A stretch of DNA of 35,983 nt from Bacillus sanguinis. GTDB taxonomy: Bacteria > Bacillota > Bacilli > Bacillales > Bacillaceae_G. Every line of letters starts with the position of its first letter. Within the stretch, counting starts at the first letter, position 1. Positions 1 through 7,314 of this stretch are shown here, in pieces. Location: positions 1-35,983 of the forward strand of contig NZ_BOQB01000030.1 in the NCBI RefSeq assembly GCF_018332475.1, read 5' to 3'. The notes beneath the pieces were generated by a model that saw only the letters and a program-made list of their open reading frames with translations, made no database searches and was not told the origin of the DNA. The translations under genes were made by a program, and so were the position numbers.

Positions 1-2
1 GT

Positions 3-485
3 GCTACTGGCGCTCAAGGACCAGCTGGCGCAACGGGTGCTACTGGCGCTCAAGGTGCTACTGGCGCAACAGGACCAGCGGGTACTCCAATTCCTGTAAC
101 TATCGCTGCAATTGGAAACTCAAATCCACAAACTATATCCCCTGGAACAAACCTCCAATTCAATCAAGTTTTTGAGCTAACTAACATCTCTTTCAACGAT
201 ACTTCAGATACTTTAACAATTTTAGAAACAGGCGTATATGATATTAGTTTCTCAGCGTCTACAACTTTCCCAGGATCTTCACCATTTGGATTCGGTATTT
301 CATTCAATGGTCAACCACCTACTCGTAACTTCTCAACTAACGTTATCGGTAGTGCTGTTTCGTTCTCTACAATTGTTACTTTACAAGCTGGTACAACGGT
401 TTCTATACAGCCTACAGCAAACACTATTTCTATTCCTAACACAGGCGATACAACTGCAACACTATCTATATTCCGCATTTACTAA
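3..485 (+). CDS. Collagen-like (BclA-type) surface/exosporium protein, 3' end
   Basis: The reading frame is open from the window edge and ends with TAA at 483-485, leaving 160 codons. The first ~27 residues are Gly-X-Thr/Ala type triplets (GAT, GAQ, GPA), the collagen-like repeat of Bacillus exosporium filaments. The remaining ~130 residues start at TPIPVTIAAIGNSNPQTI and are rich in Thr, Ser, Asn and Phe, ending in SIFRIY. This has the look of the C-terminal beta-rich trimerising head (TNF-like jelly roll) of BclA-family proteins. The N-terminus, including any exosporium targeting leader, lies outside the window, so exosporium location is family knowledge and not seen. A strong terminator follows at 557-594. 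The family call is firm; the exact paralogue cannot be named. Confidence 0.85.
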   Translation, partial: ATGAQGPAGATGATGAQGATGATGPAGTPIPVTIAAIGNSNPQTISPGTNLQFNQVFELTNISFNDTSDTLTILETGVYDISFSASTTFPGSSPFGFGISFNGQPPTRNFSTNVIGSAVSFSTIVTLQAGTTVSIQPTANTISIPNTGDTTATLSIFRIY

Positions 486-556
486 TTTTCACTCAATAAG
501 TATATTTATAATAGTATGTATCGATTAACCGTGCATTAAATCTCTCTTTATATAGA

Positions 557-594
557 AAGGAGCACTTATTTGGGAGGATAAGTGCTCCTTCTTT
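557..594 (+). terminator. Rho-independent terminator of the collagen-like gene
   Basis: The arms AAGGAGCACTTAT (557-569) and ATAAGTGCTCCTT (578-590) are perfectly complementary around an 8-nt loop and are followed by a T-rich run. Confidence 0.85.
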
Positions 595-674
595 ACGTTT
601 CTTTACCTCAAATTTACTCTATCTTAATCCTCATTTTGTATGATAAATAGTGAAGTCTACGATATGAAAGAGGG

Positions 675-1112
675 ATGAAAATGAGAGTTATGTCACTAAT
701 ACGTATTTGGTTTGCTCTTATGGTATGCATTATTTTATGTGTAGGATTTTTTTTAACTCTACAATATTCCACTATATCAAAAGCAGAGAGAAAAACTGTT
801 CCATACAAACTTTTGTATACAAAACAAAGCAACATCCCTTATTCCAATGCAACAAATAATGAAAAGAAAGTTATAACAGGAATGCTTATTACGAACGCTT
901 CTAGTTCCGAAACATTACTTCAAATTGCTGAAACGATTAAAGATCAGTATACAAATAAAAAAATCGATGAAATTACACTTTCTATCCACAATGAAAATAA
1001 TGGTAATTACGAAGAAGAATTACCTTACGAACCTATTAGTAAAGGAAAAATAATCGTCACATACGATTCTCAATCCTTTGGCAGTACGAACATTATACTT
1101 AACGAGTCTTAA
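675..1112 (+). CDS. Unknown exported or membrane-anchored protein
   Basis: I do not recognise this family. The frame opens at ATG 675, but AGAGGG at 669-674 is better spaced (6 nt) for the in-frame ATG at 681, giving a 143-residue protein starting MRVMSLIRIW. Residues ~3-27 form one hydrophobic segment (IWFALMVCIILCVGFFLTL), a signal anchor or uncleaved signal. The rest is hydrophilic with two halves: a Lys/Thr/Asn-rich part and a section reading TLSIHNENNGNYEEELPYEPISKGKIIVTYD, which looks like an alpha/beta soluble domain outside the membrane. The motif TGMLITNASSSETLLQIAETIKDQYTNKKIDEITLSIH suggests a small ferredoxin-like fold, but that is only an impression. It converges on the PBP gene and shares a bidirectional terminator with it. 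Confidence 0.75.
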   Translation: MKMRVMSLIRIWFALMVCIILCVGFFLTLQYSTISKAERKTVPYKLLYTKQSNIPYSNATNNEKKVITGMLITNASSSETLLQIAETIKDQYTNKKIDEITLSIHNENNGNYEEELPYEPISKGKIIVTYDSQSFGSTNIILNES

Positions 1113-1142
1113 CTAATAAGAAGAAGGGATAATTTCATACGA

Positions 1143-1173
1143 AAAAGAGGCGAATTTCGTTATTCGCCTCTTT
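1143..1173. terminator. Bidirectional terminator between convergent genes
   Basis: AAAGAGGCGAAT and ATTCGCCTCTTT flank a 6-nt loop. T-runs on both sides allow it to end both the unknown + gene and the - strand PBP gene, whose stop is 4 nt away. Confidence 0.85.
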
Positions 1174-1176
1174 CTT

Positions 1177-3219
1177 TTACCAAAATGAAGGAATCCATTC
1201 TTTCACTTTATCAATCCACTCTTGTTGCTCTTTTTTTCTTTGTTGTTCCTCTTCTTTCCTTCTCTTCTCTTCTTCTTTTCTTCGTTTTTCCTCTTCTATT
1301 GTATTCAATTGTTTTTTATAATCAGCTTCAGATATGAGCGATAACTGGAATGCTTTTTGAGCTGGATTGGCATTCGCTTTTTTCATAATATCCCGGAACA
1401 TTGTTGTCGTAATTTGACTGCCCCCTGGAACATAATGATCGCTATCTGTTTTATCATACCCTACCCAAATCGCACCTACTAAATCTGGTGTGTATCCAAC
1501 AAACCATGAATCCTTTGCACCAGTGCTCGGTCCATTTACAATTTGAGTAGTTCCTGTCTTACCTGCCGTATCAACATTATAAACTTTCGCCTTTTCGCCC
1601 GTTCCCTTTTCAACCACACCTTTTAATAAATATGTCATCTTTTGAGCAATTTTCTCGCTCGTCACCCGTGTCTCTTTCTTATACCACTTTCCAATTGTTT
1701 CACCTTCAGCATTTTGTATCTCCCTAATCGCATGAGCTTCCACTTGAACACCGTCATTTGCAAATGTACTATACGCTTGAGCCATTACAAATGGAGAGGT
1801 TCCCACATGCATCCCGCCTAAAGCAATCGGATACGTACGATCTTCTGGCACTAATGGAATACCAAATCGCTCTAAAGATTTCAATCCTTTATCTAATCCA
1901 ATTTGCTCCAATAGCCAAACAGCTGAAACATTGTACGACTTTGCCACGGCTTCATACATTGTCACATCACCGTGAAAAGTATGATCACTATTTTGTGGTT
2001 TATATTCTTTAATATTAAATGGTTCATCTTTTAATATATCGTATACTTCATAACCGTCCTCTAACGCTGGTACATATACAGCCAGAGGCTTTAACGTTGA
2101 GCCAGGTTGTCTTTTTAATTGGGTTGCATGGTTAAACTGTAAAAACTGATACGGACCTCTACCTCCAACTAAAGCTGGTACACCACCTGTTTTTGGATTC
2201 ATAAGAACTACACCAGTTTGCATAAGCTGGTCTGATCCATTATCTTTGAAATAACTCTCATTATTCACAACGTCTTCCACAGCCTGTTGTTTTTTCGGAT
2301 CAAGCTCTGTATAAATACGATAACCACCCGCTAAAATTTCATTTTGTGTTAATTCGTACTTGTCCATCGCTTCCCTAACAATATAGTCTACATATTGAGA
2401 GTATTTCCCCTTGTATTTATCATCCACACCACGTTTTAACACGAGGCCGCTCTCTTTTTCTTTATTATACTGTTCGTCAGAAATATATCCTTGTTCTTTC
2501 ATTAAACTTAATACAACATTACGTCGTTCGATTGACTTATTAAAGTTTTTATAAGGCGAATACGCAGACGGTGCTTTAATCAAGCCTGCAATCGTTGCAG
2601 CTTCTGAAACTGTTAAATCTTTTACATCTTTATCAAAATAAGATTTAGCTGCCCTTTTTATACCCCAAGCACCTTCACCAAAATAAATTTGATTCATATA
2701 CATTTCAATAATTTCATCTTTCGTATACGTACGCTCTATTTTTTTTGTTAAAAAATATTCCTTTATTTTTCGAGAGTATGTGCGATCTTGTGTCAGAAAT
2801 ACATTTTTTGCTAGTTGCTGTGTAATTGTACTTCCCCCTGCTACAACTTCTCCTGCTGTAATATTTTTAAAAACTGCACTAATAATTCCACTATAGTAAA
2901 TACCGTGATGGTTAAAAAATTCCTTATCTTCTACTGCAACAATTGCCTGTACCATAATATCAGGAATATCTTTCCTTTTAACACCTTCTGTTTTAGAGGA
3001 AGCTAATTTAGTCGCAACTTCATTATTTGCATCATAAATTAAGGTTGGTTGCGGAACAGCTTGTTTTAATTCAGATATGTCTTGAATAGAAATTATTATA
3101 TTTATAGCAATAAATAGAGTAGCAAGTAAACTTCCTAATACAATTAATGAATTACGAAGTTTCTTCCTCTTGTTGAACCACTCCTGCATGTTTTTTAAGT
3201 GAGTGTTCTTCAATTTCAT
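1177..3219 (-). CDS. Class A penicillin-binding protein (transglycosylase/transpeptidase)
   Basis: A bifunctional peptidoglycan synthase of 680 residues. A basic cytoplasmic N-terminus precedes one membrane anchor (~23-46). The GT51 transglycosylase domain (~60-240) shows EDKEF with catalytic Glu98, GGSTITQQLAKN (128-139) and the MYMNQIYFGEGAWG motif. The transpeptidase domain carries STLK (Ser374, Lys377), SYN (428-430) and KTGT (554-557), so both active sites are intact. The C-terminus (~636-680) is a charged, low-complexity Glu/Lys/Arg helix ending in WIPSFW, variable in this family. It most resembles the PbpF/Pbp1A group of Bacillus; which paralogue is uncertain. The ATG is preceded by GGAAGTGAACGA. 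It is monocistronic, convergent with the upstream unknown gene. Confidence 0.93.
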   Translation of the reverse strand: MKLKNTHLKNMQEWFNKRKKLRNSLIVLGSLLATLFIAINIIISIQDISELKQAVPQPTLIYDANNEVATKLASSKTEGVKRKDIPDIMVQAIVAVEDKEFFNHHGIYYSGIISAVFKNITAGEVVAGGSTITQQLAKNVFLTQDRTYSRKIKEYFLTKKIERTYTKDEIIEMYMNQIYFGEGAWGIKRAAKSYFDKDVKDLTVSEAATIAGLIKAPSAYSPYKNFNKSIERRNVVLSLMKEQGYISDEQYNKEKESGLVLKRGVDDKYKGKYSQYVDYIVREAMDKYELTQNEILAGGYRIYTELDPKKQQAVEDVVNNESYFKDNGSDQLMQTGVVLMNPKTGGVPALVGGRGPYQFLQFNHATQLKRQPGSTLKPLAVYVPALEDGYEVYDILKDEPFNIKEYKPQNSDHTFHGDVTMYEAVAKSYNVSAVWLLEQIGLDKGLKSLERFGIPLVPEDRTYPIALGGMHVGTSPFVMAQAYSTFANDGVQVEAHAIREIQNAEGETIGKWYKKETRVTSEKIAQKMTYLLKGVVEKGTGEKAKVYNVDTAGKTGTTQIVNGPSTGAKDSWFVGYTPDLVGAIWVGYDKTDSDHYVPGGSQITTTMFRDIMKKANANPAQKAFQLSLISEADYKKQLNTIEEEKRRKEEEKRRKEEEQQRKKEQQEWIDKVKEWIPSFW

Positions 3220-3531
3220 TCGTTCACTTCCTTCGTTTGTTTACACTCTTCTTTTCAAAAGGAAGAATATACCTCCTTTTAAATTTATTATAATAACGTA
3301 GTCTTTCCTGTAGTGTAAAGCTTTTCTTTCACATTCATACTTTTTGCAAGAAAAGGACATTCTACAAGTAAGATATTCAATAGTGATTATTAATATTATT
3401 AATACAACAATGAGAGTTATGTTAAGTTTTTGTAAACTTTTCGATAAAATGTTTTAAAAAACGACAGTTTTTTGTTAGAATTGACTAGCCAATATATTTT
3501 ACATATATTACTTTTGTGGGGGTAACTAATA
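3220..3531. other. Divergent intergenic region between PBP and phosphate transport genes
   Basis: A 312-bp AT-rich gap. It holds a good sigma-A promoter for the + strand pair at 3481-3509 (listed separately). On the minus strand, AT-rich sequence around 3290-3320 includes TATAAT-like hexamers that could serve the PBP gene but have no convincing -35 partner. A short hairpin (AAAAGGAGG.../TCCTTTT, ~3255-3280) lies in the probable PBP leader. I see no other gene. Confidence 0.5.
3481..3509 (+). promoter_or_regulatory. Sigma-A promoter for the DUF47-PiT operon
   Basis: TTGACT at 3481-3486 and TATATT at 3504-3509 are separated by 17 nt. The start codon follows 22 nt downstream, with a GGGGG ribosome site between. 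Confidence 0.65.
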
Positions 3532-4152
3532 ATGGTCTTTAAATCAAAAAAAGATAAATTTTCTGAAATGTTAATGAATGTTTCCGAAAATTTAAAAGAA
3601 GGCGCGCAGTTTTTCGTGGAGTATAAAATTAAAAATGCTAGCGATTTAAAAGAGTTTTCTATGCGCATGAAAGAGTATGAGTCAAAAGGTGACTCATTTA
3701 TTCACGAAATCATTATGGAGCTAAACAAAGCGTTTATTACTCCTATTGAACGTGAGGACATCCTACAACTTGCAATGAGTATGGATGATGTATTAGACGG
3801 ATTAGATCATAGTGCTGGTCTATTCGAAATGTATTCTATTACAGAAGCTGATGAATACATGATTAAATTCGTTGAAGCAATTAATCAATGTGCGATTGAG
3901 ATTGCAAATTCTGTTGAACTACTATCTAAAAAGAAGTTAGTCGACATTCGTACGAACGCGATTAAGATTAAGGATTATGAATCACAATGTGATGATATTC
4001 GCCGTCATGCGATTAAGCACTTATTCTCTCGTGAGAAAGATCCGATTAAGATTATTCAATACAAAGAGATTTACGAAGAGCTTGAAGAAGTAGCGGATAG
4101 CTGCCAAAGCGTTGCAAACGTATTAGAAACAATTATTATGAAGAACGCGTAA
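3532..4152 (+). CDS. DUF47/PhoU-like accessory protein of a phosphate transporter
   Basis: A 206-residue, all-helical, highly charged cytoplasmic protein of the DUF47 (phosphate transport regulator, PhoU-like) family. It carries paired acidic helices such as SMRMKEYESKGDSFIHEI and DYESQCDDIRRHAIK, the E/D-xxx-D pattern typical of metal-binding PhoU helices. Family members almost always sit beside a PiT transporter and are thought to regulate it; that is the case here, with the PiT gene beginning 11 nt after this stop. The start ATG at 3532 has GGGGG 8 nt upstream and a 17-spaced promoter before it. No membrane segment is visible. The role (transporter control rather than transport) is family knowledge. 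Confidence 0.9.
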   Translation: MVFKSKKDKFSEMLMNVSENLKEGAQFFVEYKIKNASDLKEFSMRMKEYESKGDSFIHEIIMELNKAFITPIEREDILQLAMSMDDVLDGLDHSAGLFEMYSITEADEYMIKFVEAINQCAIEIANSVELLSKKKLVDIRTNAIKIKDYESQCDDIRRHAIKHLFSREKDPIKIIQYKEIYEELEEVADSCQSVANVLETIIMKNA

Positions 4153-4163
4153 GGAGTTTGATC

Positions 4164-5162
4164 ATGGATACACTCTTGATACTGACCGTTTTAGTAGTCA
4201 TTTGCGCTTTAGCTTTTGACTTTATTAATGGATTTCACGATACAGCAAACGCTATTGCAACGGCTGTTTCAACGAAAGCTCTAAAGCCTAGACATGCAAT
4301 TATTATGGCAGCTATTATGAACTTTTTAGGTGCGATGACATTTACAGGTGTAGCAAAAACGATTACAAAAGATATCGTTGATCCATTTGCTTTACCAAAT
4401 GGTTCTCTTGTAATTTTAGCTGCTTTACTTGCGGCAATAGCTTGGAATTTAATTACTTGGTACTACGGTATTCCAAGTAGTTCTTCGCATGCAATTATTG
4501 GCTCAATCGCAGGTGCAGCTATCGCTGCTGCCGGTATTAGCTCATTAAATCTTAAAGGGTTCATAAAAATTCTTGAAGCCTTAATCATTTCACCGATTAT
4601 CGCTTTTGTTATTGGTTATATCGTATACAGTATTTTTAAAGTGGTCTTCAAAAACTTTAACTTAACGAAAACGAATAAAAACTTCCGTATATTCCAGATC
4701 TTCACTGCCGCATTACAAGCTTATACACATGGTACGAACGATGCGCAAAAAGCAATGGGAATCATTACGATGGCTCTTATGGCCAATAACTATCATACTT
4801 CTAGCGACATCCCGTTCTGGGTACAATTATCTTGTGCAATCGCAATGGGTCTTGGTACTTCTGTCGGTGGATGGAAAATTATTAAAACTGTCGGTGGACA
4901 AATTATGAAAATTCGTCCTGTAAATGGTGTAGCTGCCGATTTATCATCATCACTTGTTATTTTCGGTGCAACATTCATTCATTTACCAGTTAGTACGACG
5001 CACGTTATCTCTTCTTCTATTTTAGGGGTTGGTGCTTCTCATCGTGTAAAAGGTGTAAAATGGGGAACAGCAAAACGCATGTTAATTACTTGGGTTATCA
5101 CGCTTCCTATTTCAGCTTCTTTAGCTGCTTTATTTTACTCTTTATTACACTTAATCTTTTAA
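4164..5162 (+). CDS. pit: PiT-family inorganic phosphate transporter
   Basis: A 332-residue polytopic membrane protein (about ten hydrophobic segments). The two inverted PiT signatures are present: GFHDTANAIATA near residue 23 and HGTNDAQKAMG at ~189-199; these line the phosphate and cation path. I place the start at ATG 4164, because AAGGAG (4151-4156) lies 7 nt upstream; an earlier TTG at 4158 would be too close. It is translationally coupled to the DUF47 gene. The family also contains sulfate permeases (CysP), but the DUF47 partner argues for phosphate. The sulfate operon of this window is far away and has no permease of its own, so sulfate uptake cannot be fully excluded from sequence alone. 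A strong terminator follows. Confidence 0.92.
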   Translation: MDTLLILTVLVVICALAFDFINGFHDTANAIATAVSTKALKPRHAIIMAAIMNFLGAMTFTGVAKTITKDIVDPFALPNGSLVILAALLAAIAWNLITWYYGIPSSSSHAIIGSIAGAAIAAAGISSLNLKGFIKILEALIISPIIAFVIGYIVYSIFKVVFKNFNLTKTNKNFRIFQIFTAALQAYTHGTNDAQKAMGIITMALMANNYHTSSDIPFWVQLSCAIAMGLGTSVGGWKIIKTVGGQIMKIRPVNGVAADLSSSLVIFGATFIHLPVSTTHVISSSILGVGASHRVKGVKWGTAKRMLITWVITLPISASLAALFYSLLHLIF

Positions 5163-5164
5163 TT

Positions 5165-5206
5165 AAAAGTCGTCTTCCTTATTTTTCTAGGAAGACGACT
5201 TTTTTG
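5165..5206 (+). terminator. Terminator after pit
   Basis: AAAAGTCGTCTTCCT and AGGAAGACGACTTTT are complementary around a 9-nt loop, followed by a T-run. Confidence 0.9.
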
Positions 5207-5279
5207 TGAACAAACCTTTTTCTCATTAAAAAGCGTGTATAATAATTGGTGGATAAGTTATATAGAGGAGTTGGAAATT

Positions 5280-6080
5280 TTGGAATACATCATGTTACTT
5301 TTCATCGGACTAATCGCCGGGACAGTCGGGAGTCTAGTCGGGCTTGGTGGCGGAATTATTATCGTTCCGTTATTAATTGGATTACACAGTCTGTCACCAC
5401 AACTTGCAGTAGGAACTTCAATGGTAACAGTCGTTTTTACAGGGCTATCCTCCACCCTTACTTATATGAAGCATAAACGAGTAGATTACAAAAGTGGACT
5501 TATTTTATTTATCGGGAGTGGCCCTGGTGGCATTATCGGCTCATGGGCGAACAAATTTTTAAACCAAGATACATTTTCTTTATATTTTGGAATTTTCCTT
5601 ATTTTTGTCTCCATCCTTCTTATGTTACGAGACAAATTAAAACCTCTTTCTTTATCAAATATGGCTGTAATTAAGCGTTCTTTTACAGATAACGAAGGAA
5701 ACACTGTACACTATCAATTCCCACCGCTTCTCGCTATCTTTATCGCTTTTATAGTTGGTTTTATATCTGGATTATTTGGAATTGGTGGCGGTGCCTTACT
5801 TGTTCCAGCAATGATGCTACTTTTTGCATTCCCAGCACATATTGCTGTAGCAACTTCGATGTTTATCGTATTTCTATCAGCAATTGTAAGTTCTGCAACC
5901 CATATCTCCCTTGGAAATGTTAGCTGGATTTACGCATTAATTCTTATTCCGGGCGCATGGATCGGCGGAAAAATCGGGGCTTATATTAATACAAAATTAA
6001 GTGGTAAAGCCGTAATTAATTTATTACGTATCACATTAATTATTCTCGGAACTAGATTAATCATTACTTCTTTTTTATAA
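5280..6080 (+). CDS. TauE/SafE-family (DUF81) membrane permease, putative sulfite/organosulfonate exporter
   Basis: A 266-residue membrane protein with the internal duplication of this family: GLGGGIIIVP (~21-30) with AVGTSM (~43-48) in the first half, and GIGGGALLVP (~167-176) with AVATSMF (~189-195) in the second. About eight hydrophobic segments are visible, with a hydrophilic loop (~120-147) between the halves. I chose the TTG at 5280 because AGAGGAG (5264-5270) lies 9 nt upstream; starting earlier would add a polar, tryptophan-rich leader overlapping the ribosome site. Family members export sulfite, sulfoacetate or related anions, but many are uncharacterised, so the substrate is unknown. 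Monocistronic, between two terminators. Confidence 0.85.
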   Translation: MEYIMLLFIGLIAGTVGSLVGLGGGIIIVPLLIGLHSLSPQLAVGTSMVTVVFTGLSSTLTYMKHKRVDYKSGLILFIGSGPGGIIGSWANKFLNQDTFSLYFGIFLIFVSILLMLRDKLKPLSLSNMAVIKRSFTDNEGNTVHYQFPPLLAIFIAFIVGFISGLFGIGGGALLVPAMMLLFAFPAHIAVATSMFIVFLSAIVSSATHISLGNVSWIYALILIPGAWIGGKIGAYINTKLSGKAVINLLRITLIILGTRLIITSFL

Positions 6081-6107
6081 CGCGTTCTTTTTAGAATGCG
6101 TTTTTTC
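6078..6107 (+). terminator. Terminator overlapping the TauE-family stop codon
   Basis: AACGCGTTCT (6079-6088) and AGAATGCGTT (6093-6102) form a stem with a 4-nt loop followed by TTTTTT. Confidence 0.85.
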
Positions 6108-6214
6108 TTATACACATGAATATAAAAATCCTCCTAAGAGAACGAATAAAATTAAACAAACACTTAATAACATATAATTGGAAATATGTACTTTCTTCAA
6201 GTTGACCACTCCTA

Positions 6215-6266
6215 TAACTGCGACTGTTATCTTTATGATAGCGAAAAAATAATTCAGTTGCAGTTA
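6215..6266. repeat. 12-bp inverted repeat in a gene-poor gap
   Basis: TAACTGCGACTG (6215-6226) and CAGTTGCAGTTA (6255-6266) are complementary except for one G/T position and are 28 bp apart. The gap between the TauE-family gene and the next gene holds no convincing coding sequence. Confidence 0.5.
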
Positions 6267-6346
6267 CAAAGTGCTAACAATGCAAAATCATTTATTACAA
6301 ATTTTATCCTTATATTTCATTTCTTTGTATATTCTATCGTTTTAAT

Positions 6347-6376
6347 AAAAAAAGATGTCATATTGACATCTTTTTA
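6347..6376. terminator. Terminator of the small minus-strand gene at 6374
   Basis: AAAAAAGATGTCA and TGACATCTTTTT form a tight hairpin with A- and T-runs on either side. Read on the minus strand it directly follows the stop codon of the 75-residue gene. Confidence 0.8.
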
Positions 6377-6601
6377 GTGAAGAAGTGACCATCCCATAAA
6401 ATCCTCATGTACTTGGCACGCCCTCTTATCGTTTCGATCATATAATTCAGCATAACTATCTGTTTCTTCATCGTAAGCCATCGTATAAATAATTTGGCCG
6501 TCTACTTCAACGGATAATACGACTCCACCTTTCATCTCTTCTACATGAATGATAGCATTCGCCGGAATTCTCATATCCGTCATTTTTATCGCATCTAACA
6601 A
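6374..6601 (-). CDS. Small unknown protein (75 aa)
   Basis: I do not recognise the family. The protein is short, soluble and acidic, with an N-terminal strand-rich part (TDMRIPANAIIHVEEMKGGVVLSVEVDG), reminiscent of a small beta-barrel, and a C-terminus ending QVHEDFMGWSLLH. It has no signal peptide or membrane segment. The start is inferred to be TTG at 6601, because AGGGGG lies about 9 nt upstream; the internal ATG (residue 7) has no ribosome site. It is divergent from the Crp/Fnr-type regulator and ends in its own terminator. Codon use is ordinary. I consider it a real gene on the strength of the start signal, the terminator and composition, with function unknown. Confidence 0.7.
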   Translation of the reverse strand: MLDAIKMTDMRIPANAIIHVEEMKGGVVLSVEVDGQIIYTMAYDEETDSYAELYDRNDKRACQVHEDFMGWSLLH

Positions 6602-6770
6602 TATACTAAACCCCCTACAGCGTATTCATTGCTAGTACTATTACACACTAAATAGTATACTACTGTAATAGCATATATTTCGTCAATGAAATTGCTGTTT
6701 AAAAGCATATTGTCTTTATACATATACGCTAAAATAAAAGAAATAGAAATGTTTAAATGGGGGGCTAACA

Positions 6771-7283
6771 TTGATTCTACACAAAGGAGATGTACTATTC
6801 CGTCAAGGCGAGGACGGTCCTTTATATTTTATAAAAACAGGTTTATTAAAAGTAGTACGGATAGAAGAAGATGGAACACCATTTTTATTCAACATTATCG
6901 TTCCAGGTGAAACGATACCTCACCATTCTTTAATTTCACCGAAGGAATATCACGGTACAGCAATCGCTTTAATGAAAACAGAAGTTGAACCTATAATTAG
7001 TAATGAATGGTACGATCAACTTCAGGCCAATCCTGCATCATATGCAAATATTGCTATGCAACTACAATCAAAATTAAGAATGATGCAACAACGTATCGAT
7101 CAATTGACAACCGTCTCTCCGAAAGAACGTCTTCATCGTTTACAAGAATGGTTCACACTATATTTAGGTGAGATTCCTATATATGAAATATTAACACAAA
7201 CTGAAATTGGTCAACTGATCGGTATACGCCGTGAAACGGTAAATCGGCTGTTACGAGAACAAATAAAAAACGAGGTAAAATAA
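6771..7283 (+). CDS. Crp/Fnr-family transcriptional regulator lacking Fe-S cysteines
   Basis: A 170-residue regulator. Residues ~4-100 form a cyclic-nucleotide-binding type fold (HKGDVLFRQGEDGPLYFIKTG), followed by a dimerisation helix (~95-115) and a winged helix. The recognition helix is ~145-163 (TEIGQLIGIRRETVNRLL); its R-ETVNR core is the Crp/Fnr pattern that usually reads TGTGA half sites. The start is TTG 6771 with GGGGGG 6 nt upstream, and an in-frame TAG at 6744 rules out a longer form, so it is shorter than Crp (~210 aa) at the N-terminus. There are no cysteines at all, so it cannot bind an Fe-S cluster as Fnr does; its ligand is unknown. It converges on hmp, whose upstream region has a TGTGA-N6-TCACT box. 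Confidence 0.85.
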   Translation: MILHKGDVLFRQGEDGPLYFIKTGLLKVVRIEEDGTPFLFNIIVPGETIPHHSLISPKEYHGTAIALMKTEVEPIISNEWYDQLQANPASYANIAMQLQSKLRMMQQRIDQLTTVSPKERLHRLQEWFTLYLGEIPIYEILTQTEIGQLIGIRRETVNRLLREQIKNEVK

Positions 7284-7296
7284 TACCTCGTTTTTT
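7265..7296. terminator. Bidirectional terminator between the Crp/Fnr-type gene and hmp
   Basis: AAAAAACGAGGTA (7265-7277) and TACCTCGTTTTTT (7284-7296) are perfectly complementary. It overlaps the stop of the + gene and lies 19 nt from the hmp stop. Confidence 0.85.
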
Positions 7297-7314
7297 GCTT
7301 ATTTCAAACCTCAT

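Noticed and set aside
1-80. Tandem GGC/ACT-rich repeats at the left edge as a possible CRISPR or minisatellite
   Set aside because: They are in frame with the collagen-like protein and encode Gly-X-Y triplets.
238-528. Plus-strand 96-codon frame near the left edge
   Set aside because: Out-of-frame shadow of the collagen-like gene.
614-835. Minus-strand 73-codon frame
   Set aside because: Antisense to the anchored protein gene, with no ribosome site and atypical composition.
6186-6377. Plus-strand 63-codon frame
   Set aside because: Runs through the inverted repeat and a terminator, lacks a ribosome site and has no recognisable sequence pattern.
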